Assembly: GCA_026393985.1 (NCBI GenBank) | Contig: JAPKZB010000062.1 | Span: 58,959-122,958, forward strand | Direction of reading: 5' to 3' | DNA: 64,000 nucleotides | Origin: Acidobacteriota bacterium | GTDB lineage: Bacteria > Acidobacteriota > Terriglobia > Bryobacterales > Bryobacteraceae | In this document: one piece after another, positions 44,467 to 52,707 of the stretch | How the letters are laid out: every line of letters begins with the position of its first letter | How positions within the stretch are numbered: the stretch's first letter is position 1 | The notes under the pieces: generated by a model | What the model was told of the DNA's origin: nothing | Database searches by the model: none | Seen by the model: only the letters and a program-made list of their open reading frames with translations | Position numbers and translations under genes: made by a program

Positions 44467-45786
44467 ATGCCGTACGTCCTTTTGCTCTGCGCCCTTGCCG
44501 TTGATCCCGCTAACTGGTGGACCGTCTATCAGGATCCGGAGCTGAACCGCTTGGTCGAAACCGTCGCCGCGCGGAATCTCGACCTGCTCTCCGCCACCCA
44601 GCGCATCGCCGAAGCCCGCGCCGTGTTGGGGCAAGCCGGCAGCAAGCTGGGGCCGGACGTCAACCTCAGCGGCGGCGGACAGCGGCTGCGCGGGGGCTTC
44701 ACGCAGGGCATCGCGCGGATACCCTCCCCGTCCGGTCAGCAGCCCACCGGCTCCTTCGTCGCCCCCTTTGAGACGGGCCTGCTGCAGGGCGGCCTCGATA
44801 TGCGCTGGGAGATGGATCTGTTCGGCGGCAACCGCGCGGGTCGGGAGGCCGCCCGGGCCGACGTCCTGACCGCCCAGGTCCGACGCGAGGACCTGCTCAT
44901 TACGGTCACCGCCGAAGCAGCGCGGGCATACCTTGAGCTGCGGGGCATTGAAGAGCGTCTGGCGATCACGCGGCGCAACATCGCCGCGCAGAGGGAGCTG
45001 GTCGCCCTGACCGAAGACCGTACGCGGGCCGGCCTGGCCTCGCAACTCGACGTCGAACGCCAGACGGCGCTGTTGGCGGCCACCGAAGCCGAGGTGCCGC
45101 CCCTGGCCGCGGCGCTGGCCGCCCAGCGGCACCGCTTGGCGCTGTTAACCGAAGACACTGGCTACCAGGTGGCCGCCGTCCCTTCGCCGGCCGTGCCGCA
45201 TGTGCACGGCACCTATTCGAGCGAGCTGCTCAAACGCCGCCCTGACGTGCGGGCGGCCGAGGCGCGGCTCACCGCGGCCATGGCGCGGCTGCGGCAGGCC
45301 CGCGCGGACCTCTATCCGAAAATCACCCTAAACGGACTCATGGGCCGGCAGGGAACGGCAATTGGCAACCTCTCGTTTGGCGGCGGCAACTTCTTCAACC
45401 TCGGTCCGCAGCTCCAGCTGCCGCTGTTCAACGCCGGGCGCATCAAGGCCGGGATCAGCGCCCAGCAGGCCCGCGTGGAACAGGAGCGCCTGGCCTACCG
45501 GCAGGAGATCGCCGCGGCGCTCGAAGAGGCGGCCAACGCTCTTGAATCCGCTCAGCGGCAGCAGGAGCGGGAGAAGAAACTCACGGAGGCAGTCGAGGCC
45601 GCCCGGCGGTCACTGGCGCTAGCCGCAGACCTGCAGCGGGCCGGATTATCCGATTTTCTGGCGGTGCTCGATGCGGAACGGACGGCTCTCGATACCGAGT
45701 ATCAACGTTCGACCGCCCGAACCCAGGCCCTTCTGGAATCCGTGGCGCTCTTTAAGGCGCTGGCTGGAGGCTGGCCGCAACCGTAG
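44467..45786 (+). CDS. TolC/NodT-family outer membrane efflux protein
   Basis: 439 residues. The N-terminus (MPYVLLLCALA) is a short signal. NodT-type proteins usually have a lipobox, but here the LLLC does not fit one well. WWTVYQDPELNRLVETV and the two helical repeats, with LLKRRPDVRAAEARLTAAMA and the beta piece FFNLGPQLQLPLFNAGRIK, are typical. Forms the outer-membrane channel of the ABC-HlyD pump. The end overlaps the convergent histidine kinase gene by about 35 bp. Confidence 0.92.
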   Translation: MPYVLLLCALAVDPANWWTVYQDPELNRLVETVAARNLDLLSATQRIAEARAVLGQAGSKLGPDVNLSGGGQRLRGGFTQGIARIPSPSGQQPTGSFVAPFETGLLQGGLDMRWEMDLFGGNRAGREAARADVLTAQVRREDLLITVTAEAARAYLELRGIEERLAITRRNIAAQRELVALTEDRTRAGLASQLDVERQTALLAATEAEVPPLAAALAAQRHRLALLTEDTGYQVAAVPSPAVPHVHGTYSSELLKRRPDVRAAEARLTAAMARLRQARADLYPKITLNGLMGRQGTAIGNLSFGGGNFFNLGPQLQLPLFNAGRIKAGISAQQARVEQERLAYRQEIAAALEEAANALESAQRQQEREKKLTEAVEAARRSLALAADLQRAGLSDFLAVLDAERTALDTEYQRSTARTQALLESVALFKALAGGWPQP

Positions 45787-47824
45787 GCCGCGACGCTTCC
45801 ACCGGACACGGACTCGGACTCGGCTGCAGAGCGGCCAGCAGCTTCAGCAGGTCATCGGCACGGAAGGGCTTGGCCAGGAAGTGATTCATGCCGGCCTGCA
45901 GGCAGCGGTCGCGATCCTCGGCCAGCGCCCCAGCCGTGAGGGCGACGATGGGTACCCCAGCCGCCGGGCCCTCGAGATCCCGGATGCGCCCGGCGGCCGT
46001 GAAGCCATCCATCACGGGCATATGGCAGTCCATCAATACCACATCGAACGGGTTTTGCTGGATGGCTTCGAGCGCCAGGGCTCCGTTCTCAACGACGGAA
46101 AACGCACAGCGCGCCCGCTTCAAAACGCCGATCACCACCTTTTGGTTCACGCGGTTGTCCTCGGCCAAAAGCACGCGGAGCCCCTCCAAAGTAACCGCCA
46201 TGGAGACCGCTTCGCCGTGCCGGGCCAACGCCCCGGGACCCAAAATGGCCGGCGCATCGGCCGGCTGCCGCAGCGCTACCAGCGTATCGAGAAACTCCCG
46301 TTGCCGAACCGGTTGACGGAGCCAGCCCTGGAACCCGGCAGCCTCGGCCTCGGCCCCGACCCGGGGACTGGGATCCCGGCTCAGGAGCAACCGCCGCGCC
46401 CGCGCCACTTCCGGCGGCGGCTGGGCGAGCTGGTCGGAAATCCATAGCTCCGGGTTCTGCTCCTCCGAAACCGCCCCGTGGGTGAGCAGCCAACGGCTAA
46501 CCATATCGCGTAGACGTTCGGCTTCGAGGTTGCAGCGGACCCGGACGCCCGCCAGCCGGGGCTCGAACTCCGGTGCGGTGCTTCCGTCAACGGGCAGCCG
46601 CATCGTGAAGAAAAACACCGATCCCACCCCGGGCGTACTGCGCACCCCAATCTCGCCGCCCATCGTATTGATGATCTTCTTGGAAAGGGCCAAGCCCAGG
46701 CCAGTTCCCCCGAAACGCCGCTGTGTCCCCGGCTCAGCCTGCTCAAAGGGCTCAAACAGCCGGCCCGCTTGTTCCGGCGTCATGCCAATACCGGAGTCCG
46801 CCACCTCAACCGTAAATTCGCCAAAACCCTCGCTGGCCTCTCCCTTCACCCGGACCTCGACATACCCCCGTTCGGTAAACTTCAAGGCATTACCCGTCAG
46901 ATTCAGCAGCACCTGCCGGAGCCGTCCGGCGTCGCCAAAATAGCGCATGGGCAGGTTCAAAGGGAAGTCGAACAGAAACTCCTGCACCTTGGTCCGCGCC
47001 ATCGGAGCGAGCAACTCCATTACGTCTTCAAAAACCCTGGGCAGATCGAAGCTCTCCCGCACCAGCTCCAGTTTGCCCGCCTCAATGCGGCTCAAATCGA
47101 GAATGTCGTTCAGGATGGTCAGCAGCGCCTCGGCCGAATGCTCGATCGTTGAAGCCTGATCTCGCTGTTCGGGATTAAGCGGTGTCTCCAGCAGCAGACG
47201 CGTCATTCCCAAAATGCCGTTCATTGGCGTCCGGATCTCGTGGCTCATATTGGCCAGAAACATGCTCTTGGCCGTCGCGCTCGACTCGGCCGCCCGCCGC
47301 GCCTGCTCAAGCTCCTGCTGCAGCCGCACCCGCTCGGTAACATCGCGCCCAATGGCCTGGATGCCCGAGTCGAAACCCCGGTCAGTCAACGCCCGGCAGT
47401 TCAACTCCAAGGTTACGGGTGACCCGTTCTGACCAATGAGCTCCCGCTCCAAGCGGACCGTATCGGAATTGCGAAACTGGTCGAGGACGTCAAAGTACCA
47501 GCCCGGATCGTCCGTCGTGAACAGAGCCTCAATAAACTGACTGTCGAGCCCCACCCCGTCGCGATCAAGCATCACTTCGGCAACTCGGTTGAACGCCACC
47601 AGACGCCCATCCAGATTCGTCTGCAAAATCACGTCGCTTGCGTTCGCAAACAACTCTCCATATCGCTCGCGGACATGCCGTTCCGACGCCAATGCGTCCT
47701 GCAGCAGTCTGGTCTGGGTTACCAGCTCTTGCTGCAGACGAGTGTACGCGCGCCAACCCAACAGAAGCAGCACCACCAGGCTGCCCACGACCGCAATCCA
47801 AGCTGCCAACGCTATACCCATCAA
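45752..47824 (-). CDS. hybrid histidine kinase: PAS, HisKA, HATPase, degenerate receiver, receiver
   Basis: 690 residues. One membrane helix (4-24), a PAS domain (about 55-165), then HisKA with ANMSHEIRTPMNGILGM (phospho-His195) and the HATPase with the N box (LNLTGNALKFTERG), DSGIGMTPEQ and GGTGLGLALSKKI. Residues about 430-535 have the length of a receiver but no phospho-acceptor Asp. The final receiver VLLAEDNRVNQK...VLMDCHMPVMDG has Asp599. No partner regulator gene is adjacent. Likely part of a phosphorelay whose output is elsewhere. Confidence 0.92.
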   Translation of the reverse strand: MMGIALAAWIAVVGSLVVLLLLGWRAYTRLQQELVTQTRLLQDALASERHVRERYGELFANASDVILQTNLDGRLVAFNRVAEVMLDRDGVGLDSQFIEALFTTDDPGWYFDVLDQFRNSDTVRLERELIGQNGSPVTLELNCRALTDRGFDSGIQAIGRDVTERVRLQQELEQARRAAESSATAKSMFLANMSHEIRTPMNGILGMTRLLLETPLNPEQRDQASTIEHSAEALLTILNDILDLSRIEAGKLELVRESFDLPRVFEDVMELLAPMARTKVQEFLFDFPLNLPMRYFGDAGRLRQVLLNLTGNALKFTERGYVEVRVKGEASEGFGEFTVEVADSGIGMTPEQAGRLFEPFEQAEPGTQRRFGGTGLGLALSKKIINTMGGEIGVRSTPGVGSVFFFTMRLPVDGSTAPEFEPRLAGVRVRCNLEAERLRDMVSRWLLTHGAVSEEQNPELWISDQLAQPPPEVARARRLLLSRDPSPRVGAEAEAAGFQGWLRQPVRQREFLDTLVALRQPADAPAILGPGALARHGEAVSMAVTLEGLRVLLAEDNRVNQKVVIGVLKRARCAFSVVENGALALEAIQQNPFDVVLMDCHMPVMDGFTAAGRIRDLEGPAAGVPIVALTAGALAEDRDRCLQAGMNHFLAKPFRADDLLKLLAALQPSPSPCPVEASRPTVAASLQPAP

Positions 47825-47872
47825 TACAACGGGTATCGGCCCTTCCAGCCTAAGTCTGAGAAAAAGAAAAGC

Positions 47873-48457
47873 CTACGGCTCGTTAAGTTTTCCGACTTCT
47901 CCGGACAGCCGCGAGGCCAAAGGACTCGTCTGCCCCGCGTACTTGTTGCCTGGCTTAGCCCGGTACGGCACCGAAACAGGCGTCGTTAGCTGTTCAAAGG
48001 TGAACGAACAGATCCGCATCCCCGGGTACAGCGCTACCGGCACGCGCCCAAGGTTCGACAACTCCAGCGTCGCCTTGCCCATCCAACCGGGATCGAACAA
48101 CCCCGCCGTCCCGTGTACAATAATGCCGATTCGGCCCAGGCTCGAACGCCCTTCGAGGCGCCCCAGCACATCGTCGGCGAGTTCCAACCGCTCTTCGGTA
48201 ATCGCCAGGCAAAAATCTCGCGGCTGCAGAATGAACGGCTCCCCCGGCCGAACAATGATCGTGCGCATCATGTCCTGAATCGCCCCCCGATCCCGAGGGT
48301 CGATAAATGCGAAGCGAGAGTGCTCAAAAACGCTGAACTCGTCGCCCAGCCGAAAATCTACCGAGCAGGAGCCATACTGCTCCGGCGGCAACTCCGGATC
48401 GATCCGGATCTTCCCCTCGGCCAAATAACGCTTGATGTCGATGTCCGAAAGGACCAT
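47873..48457 (-). CDS. dcd: dCTP deaminase
   Basis: 194 residues from ATG 48457. An upstream reading runs through the tRNA and is an artefact. LEGRSSLGRIGIIVHGTAGL followed by FDPGWMGKATLELSN is the diagnostic active-site region. Converts dCTP to dUTP for dTTP synthesis; a bifunctional form would also hydrolyse dUTP, not decidable here. The start is 16 bases downstream of the tRNA-Ala 3' end, so the two are probably co-transcribed. Confidence 0.94.
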   Translation of the reverse strand: MVLSDIDIKRYLAEGKIRIDPELPPEQYGSCSVDFRLGDEFSVFEHSRFAFIDPRDRGAIQDMMRTIIVRPGEPFILQPRDFCLAITEERLELADDVLGRLEGRSSLGRIGIIVHGTAGLFDPGWMGKATLELSNLGRVPVALYPGMRICSFTFEQLTTPVSVPYRAKPGNKYAGQTSPLASRLSGEVGKLNEP

Positions 48458-48473
48458 GGCGATGCCGAGTTTT

Positions 48474-48549
48474 TGGTGGACGACATGGGACTCGAACCCA
48501 CGACCCCCACGATGCGAACGTGGTGCTCTCCCAACTGAGCTAGTCGCCC
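48474..48549 (-). tRNA. tRNA-Ala(CGC)
   Basis: Minus strand, 76 bases including encoded CCA. The acceptor stem GGGCGAC pairs with GTCGTCC, with the G3-T70 (G-U) wobble that identifies alanine tRNAs. The D arm includes AGCTCAGTTGGGAGAGC. The anticodon arm is CCACG-TTCGCAT-CGTGG with anticodon CGC. The T arm has GTGGGTTCGAGTCCCAT. All four stems close. Confidence 0.96.
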
Positions 48550-48613
48550 ACGCGACTCTTACCATTATACAAAAGAGTGGGCCTCCGTGGGCACGCTACA
48601 ATAAACTTTTCCG

Positions 48614-49279
48614 ATGGCTGACAATATCCTGCTCAAAATGCGAGCCGAATGGGACGCCCGCGCCCGCGAGAACGCCCGCTATTACGTCAATACCGCCAAT
48701 GAGAATTGGACCGACGGCGAGTTCTTCCACTCGGGCGAACGCACCGTCGCCGAAGAGATCCTCACCGATATGACCAACATCTGCCAGGGCAAGGACCCCA
48801 AGGCCATGCGGGTCCTCGAAATCGGCTGCGGCGCCGCGCGCGTCACCCGCGCCCTCGCCGGCCTGTTCGGCGAGGTCCACGCCGTCGATATCAGTCCGGA
48901 GATGATCGCCCAGGCCCGGGCCGCCCTCACCGGCTTCCCCCACGCCCACGTCTATCAGAACAACGGTACCGACCTCGCTGTCATCCCCATTGCCGATTTC
49001 GACTTCGCCTTCTCGACGATCGTCTTTCAGCACATCCCTAGCCGGGGGGTGATTGAAAGCTATGTCCGAGAGGTTTCCCGCCTCCTCCGCCCCGGTGCCC
49101 TCTTCAAATTCCAGGTCCAGGGCGACGTCACCATCGAAAGCACCCCGGACGACACTTGGCTGGGCGTGCCCTTTTCAGAGGACCAGGCGCGGGACATGGC
49201 CGAACGCTGCGGTTTCGAAATGCGCTACAACCATGGCGCCGGCCAGCAATACTTCTGGCTTTGGTTCTTTAAACGCTAA
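48614..49279 (+). CDS. class I SAM-dependent methyltransferase
   Basis: 221 residues. VLEIGCGAARVTRALAGLFG (motif I), VHAVDISPEMIAQARAAL (motif II) and FDFAFSTIVFQHIP (motif for the fourth strand) define a Rossmann-fold methyltransferase. No specific substrate can be named. Divergent from the tRNA-dcd unit by about 65 bp, and ends overlapping the small convergent gene by 4 bp. Confidence 0.9.
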   Translation: MADNILLKMRAEWDARARENARYYVNTANENWTDGEFFHSGERTVAEEILTDMTNICQGKDPKAMRVLEIGCGAARVTRALAGLFGEVHAVDISPEMIAQARAALTGFPHAHVYQNNGTDLAVIPIADFDFAFSTIVFQHIPSRGVIESYVREVSRLLRPGALFKFQVQGDVTIESTPDDTWLGVPFSEDQARDMAERCGFEMRYNHGAGQQYFWLWFFKR

Positions 49280-49482
49280 TCCGGCGCCGATTCCCGCCGG
49301 CTGTCCCAGTATTTGCGCATCCGCTCGGAGACCTGCTTCCGCTCCTCCTCGTTCATCGACTTCCGCCCACGCCGCCGCGCGGGCGCCGACGCGATTGAAC
49401 CATGGTTCTCCAGGGCGGCGATAGCTTGTTCGACGCGCCGCTTTTCCTCGTACAGCTCTTCTATTGCTCGGTATAAATCCAT
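49276..49482 (-). CDS. small coiled-coil protein
   Basis: 68 residues from ATG 49482 (an ATG six codons earlier at 49500 is possible). A helical N-terminal half (MDLYRAIEELYEEKRRVEQA) is followed by a basic ARRRGRKSMNEEERKQVSERM region. The pattern of a coiled coil plus a basic RGRKSM motif looks like small conserved proteins I have seen in Acidobacteria, but no function is known to me. Could bind nucleic acid. Confidence 0.65.
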   Translation of the reverse strand: MDLYRAIEELYEEKRRVEQAIAALENHGSIASAPARRRGRKSMNEEERKQVSERMRKYWDSRRESAPD

Positions 49483-49596
49483 CAGGGTGCACCGCAACAC
49501 AGGTGATTCCCCTGCAGAATAACGCGCCTTCTATGATTTGTGATGACCGAAAAGTACCTGTTTTATTAACGACTTAGTACTAAACGGGGGGGTTAT

Positions 49597-50775
49597 TTAC
49601 CTCACCAGGAAGGGCCAATACGGGGTCAACTTATACCCGTAACGCGTCATCGCGAGGTAGAAAACAGCCCCCACCACCGCCACCAGCGAGGCGATGATTA
49701 CCAACACCGACGCCCACGGGAAGCTCTCGTCATTCCGGCGTAACTCCAACAAATAGCTGGCAAAAACACCAATGAAGTAGAGGAAGACCATCGGCACTGA
49801 GAAGATCATCAGGTTGAAAATGTCCGGTGTCGGCGTCACCACCGCGGCCAGAATTACGATGATCAGAATCGCATAGCGCGAATTCGCCAGCAGGAACTTT
49901 GCCGTCGTAATCCGCAAAAACGTCAGGAAGAACACGGCCACCGGCATCTCAAAAACCAGACCGATGCCCAGCGAAACGTTCACGAACAGGTCAAAGTAAT
50001 CAACCAGGTTGATCGCTGGTTCAACGTTAATGTCCTTGCCCATGCCGAGCAGGAACTCCAGCCCAAAGCGGAACGCAACGAAGTAGGCAAACAACCCGCC
50101 CATCACAAACAGGCCGGCCGTACAAAGAATAAAGGGGGCCGCAAATCGCCGTTCCTTTTTATAAAGACCCGGTGCGATAAAGGACCATACCTGGTAAAGG
50201 ATCCAGGGCGAAGACAAAAAGGTGGCCGTCAGCAGCGGCACCTTCATCCAGATCACGGTGAAAGCATCGGTCGGGCTTAACTGCTTCAACGTCGGCGGAT
50301 AACCAAGCCGCGCGAGCGCCTCGGCCGCCGGATCAGAGATCGCCTTCCAGATCTCGTTGGCAAACAGCATCGCCAGCAGAAACGCCACCGCTACCCCGCC
50401 CAACGCCTTGATCAACCGGCTCCGCAGCTCCTCAAGGTGCTCCAGGAAGCTCATCCGCAGCATCCCGTCGTCCTCTTCGTCCTCCTCGTCTGGTGGAGAA
50501 GAGGGCGGCGGCGAACCGCTCCCGGAGCTCGCTGGAACCAGCGCCGCCGCCGCTGGAGTTACCGCATTGTGATCCACCTGCGAATAGGGATCGTCGTAGG
50601 TATAGCCGTCGTAGTAGTGCGAGTCGTGGTCAGCGTCGGTCGTCTGCTCGTGCGATACGTAGTTGCTCTCGGATGCCGGCGCGCCTTCGGCCGCCGGCTC
50701 CGCCCCCGCGCTCTGCGGGGCATCCGGCGCAAGTTCCCTGTCGGGGCCGCGCCCCTGCTGCTCTTCCGATGACAT
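49597..50775 (-). CDS. tatC: TatC with a long acidic N-terminal extension
   Basis: 392 residues. Residues from 108 (MSFLEHLEELRSRLIKALGG) are typical TatC with six membrane helices, including VIWMKVPLLTATFLSSPWIL and the C-terminal FNLMIFSVPMVFLYFIG. Residues 1-107 are an acidic, Pro/Ser/Tyr/Asp-rich extension (DHDSHYYDGYTYDDPYSQ at 50-67) not found in ordinary TatC. The first ATG (50775) lacks a ribosome site. An inner ATG at residue 105 has GAGG nearby and could be an alternative start. TatC is the receptor of the twin-arginine export system. Confidence 0.9.
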   Translation of the reverse strand: MSSEEQQGRGPDRELAPDAPQSAGAEPAAEGAPASESNYVSHEQTTDADHDSHYYDGYTYDDPYSQVDHNAVTPAAAALVPASSGSGSPPPSSPPDEEDEEDDGMLRMSFLEHLEELRSRLIKALGGVAVAFLLAMLFANEIWKAISDPAAEALARLGYPPTLKQLSPTDAFTVIWMKVPLLTATFLSSPWILYQVWSFIAPGLYKKERRFAAPFILCTAGLFVMGGLFAYFVAFRFGLEFLLGMGKDINVEPAINLVDYFDLFVNVSLGIGLVFEMPVAVFFLTFLRITTAKFLLANSRYAILIIVILAAVVTPTPDIFNLMIFSVPMVFLYFIGVFASYLLELRRNDESFPWASVLVIIASLVAVVGAVFYLAMTRYGYKLTPYWPFLVR

Positions 50776-50791
50776 AAAGATACGGTTTTAA

Positions 50792-51262
50792 CTAACTAGC
50801 CACTGAGTTTTGCGACACGGTGCCTTCGGCAGCCCTCACCACCAGCGGGGGCTCCGTGGCAGCGGGGGCGGTCGTTTCGGCCGGCGTCTCAACAACAGTG
50901 GTCTGTTCAGCGCCCTGAGGTGCGGATGCGCTTACCGTGGATGAAGAGGTTGCGGTGGAATCTGACAATTGCGGGGTCGATTCCCCGTAATCGTAATAAG
51001 AGGTGTCGTCGTAGTTCGTGATTTCGTTTTGGAACTCACGCGTTACATCCCGGAGCTCGTTGAGCTCCTTCATCGATCCGTTATCCCGCTCCAAGGAGTT
51101 CATTTCGCGCTCAAACGTCGACCGCAGTTCAGTCGATGCCCGACGGAATTCGCCCATCGCTCTCGCGACCGTCCTGCCCAGCTCCGGCAACTTTTTAGGA
51201 CCGAAAACCAGCAGGGCCAGAATGAAAATCAGGATCATCTCCTGAGTGCCGAGCGAGCCCAT
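50792..51262 (-). CDS. tatA: TatA/TatB-type translocase subunit
   Basis: 156 residues. The N-terminal helix EMILIFILALLVFGPKKLPELG is followed by an amphipathic helix (RTVARAMGEFRRASTELRS), typical of TatA/TatB. Preceded by a strong ribosome site (AAAGGAGGT) on the minus strand. The tail has an NYDDTSYYDYGESTP motif, resembling the Tyr/Asp-rich part of the TatC extension encoded next door, and then Ser/Thr/Ala-rich repeats. With tatC it forms a complete minimal Tat system; several exported proteins in this window carry Tat-like signals. Confidence 0.9.
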   Translation of the reverse strand: MGSLGTQEMILIFILALLVFGPKKLPELGRTVARAMGEFRRASTELRSTFEREMNSLERDNGSMKELNELRDVTREFQNEITNYDDTSYYDYGESTPQLSDSTATSSSTVSASAPQGAEQTTVVETPAETTAPAATEPPLVVRAAEGTVSQNSVAS

Positions 51263-51311
51263 GGAATCGTGTTACCTCCTTTGAAGATCTAGGCCTTAAT
51301 ATTATCACACG

Positions 51312-51349
51312 GCCTCCGGGGGCCGACGCCAGGCTCGGCCCCCGGAGGC
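51312..51349. other. 15-bp perfect hairpin between the SDR gene and tatA
   Basis: GCCTCCGGGGGCCGA (51312-51326) pairs with TCGGCCCCCGGAGGC (51335-51349) around an eight-base loop. No U-tract follows on either strand, so a standard terminator is doubtful. It lies between the end of the SDR gene and the tatA start on the minus strand, just before a GATAAT that may be the tatA -10. Confidence 0.6.
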
Positions 51350-51365
51350 TGCTCGCTTCTGGAGT

Positions 51366-52142
51366 CTACTGGTTCACGCCGCTCGCCAGGAACCCGCCGT
51401 CGACCGCAATGCACTGGCCTGTTATGTAGCTCGCCGCATCGGAGGACAGAAGCAGCGCCGCGCCCAACAGCTCCTGCCGCTGGCCAAAGCGCTTCATCGG
51501 CGTCCGCAGCAGGAACTCCTTGCCGCGCTCGGTACCGTCGAGCAGCGCCGCGTTCAGCTCGGTGCGGAATACCCCGGGCGCAATGGCGTTCACATTGATG
51601 CCCTCTTTGGCCCACTCGACGGCCAACTGCCGGGTCATCTGCAGCACCGCGGCCTTCGAAGTGGCATAGGCGGTCACCTCAAGCAGCCCGACAAAGGAGC
51701 TCAACGAGGCGATGTTGATCACCCGACCCACCCCGTGTGCCTTCAGCGGCTCATAGAAACTCTGGCAGGCCCGCAGTGTGCCTGTCACGTTCACGTCCAT
51801 CAGCCGGTTCCACTCGGCCTCTTCCACCGCCACGGTCTTCTTGCGGAACGTCATCCCGGCTACGTTCAGCAGAATGTCCACCCGGCCAAACCGCGCCAGC
51901 ACAGCGTCCCGCAGCGCGTCAATTGACTCCCGCTTCTGCACATCGCAAACCTGCCGTAGCGTCTGCCCGCCCAGGGCTTCAATCTCGCTGCAGACGGCGT
52001 TCAATTCGGCCTCCCGCCGACCCGTCGGCACCACCGTCGCCCCCGCCTCGGCCAAACCCACGGCCAGCACCGCCCCGATACCCGACGTCCCGCCCATAAC
52101 GACCGCCACGCGGCCCGTTAAATCCATGAAATTCTTTGCCAT
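51366..52142 (-). CDS. SDR family oxidoreductase
   Basis: 258 residues. VAVVMGGTSGIGAVLAVGLAEAG is the NAD(P)-binding motif (GxxxGxG), NVAGM the strand-4 motif, and the active Ser-Tyr-Lys triad is in IASLSSFVG with YATSK. Classical SDR, similar to gluconate 5-dehydrogenase/2-deoxy-gluconate dehydrogenase-type enzymes that act with sugar-acid dehydratases, of which this window has three, but the substrate is not provable. The C-terminal GQCIAVDGGF is typical. Confidence 0.9.
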   Translation of the reverse strand: MAKNFMDLTGRVAVVMGGTSGIGAVLAVGLAEAGATVVPTGRREAELNAVCSEIEALGGQTLRQVCDVQKRESIDALRDAVLARFGRVDILLNVAGMTFRKKTVAVEEAEWNRLMDVNVTGTLRACQSFYEPLKAHGVGRVINIASLSSFVGLLEVTAYATSKAAVLQMTRQLAVEWAKEGINVNAIAPGVFRTELNAALLDGTERGKEFLLRTPMKRFGQRQELLGAALLLSSDAASYITGQCIAVDGGFLASGVNQ

Positions 52143-52242
52143 AACTCTTCCAGCAGTATACCCCCAGCGCGTCCTCTCTCCGCCGGCCGAACGCGAATTG
52201 GAAATGGGTTAAAGGTTGGTTCGGAAGGGACGATACACTCAT

Positions 52243-52707
52243 ATGGTCATTTCCCGAAGGAACATACTTTTACTATCTCCCGCTGCCGCGCCCGTTTTGG
52301 CCGCCGCCGTGCGGGGCGACGATGTCAGATACGTTGGCGGAACAATTACTGAGATACCCCAGAACACCGAAGGCTCCCTGATGATTGATCAGCGCGTCGG
52401 CCTGAAGTTTCAAAGTAAAAAGGGCACGTTTGATATCCCCTTCGATCGCGTCTCTTCGCTCGAATAAGGCCAGAAGGCCGGCCGGCGCATCGGCGTGGCC
52501 ATTATGATCAACCCGCTGTTTCTCCTCTCGAAAAAGCGGAAGCACTTCCTGACCATTGGTTACAAGGACAGTACGAACCTGCAGCAGGGAGTAATCCTCG
52601 AATTAGCCAAAGGGCTGCCCGCTAAGGTAATTGCCATCATCGAAGCCCGCTCCGGCGTCAAATGCGAGTACGAGTCCGAAGAGGCCAAGAAACACCTCCA
52701 TGGTTGA
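52243..52707 (+). pseudogene. small exported protein gene with a single in-frame stop
   Basis: One frame from ATG 52243 to TGA 52707, interrupted only by TAA at 52465-52467. The first half has a signal-like start (RRNILLLSPAAAPVLAAAV) and a beta-rich part ending ...IPFDRVSSLE. The second half continues GQKAGRRIGVAIMINPLFLL, then KKHLHG. The frame is clean on both sides, and a TAC/TAT to TAA change (SSLE-Y-GQKAGR) would explain the break. Probably a recent nonsense mutation. I do not know the family's function. Confidence 0.75.

Noticed and set aside
48458..48565. N-terminal extension of dcd up to 48565
   Set aside because: The added residues are the familiar translation of a tRNA (SVGRAPRSHRGG); the start at 48457 is used.
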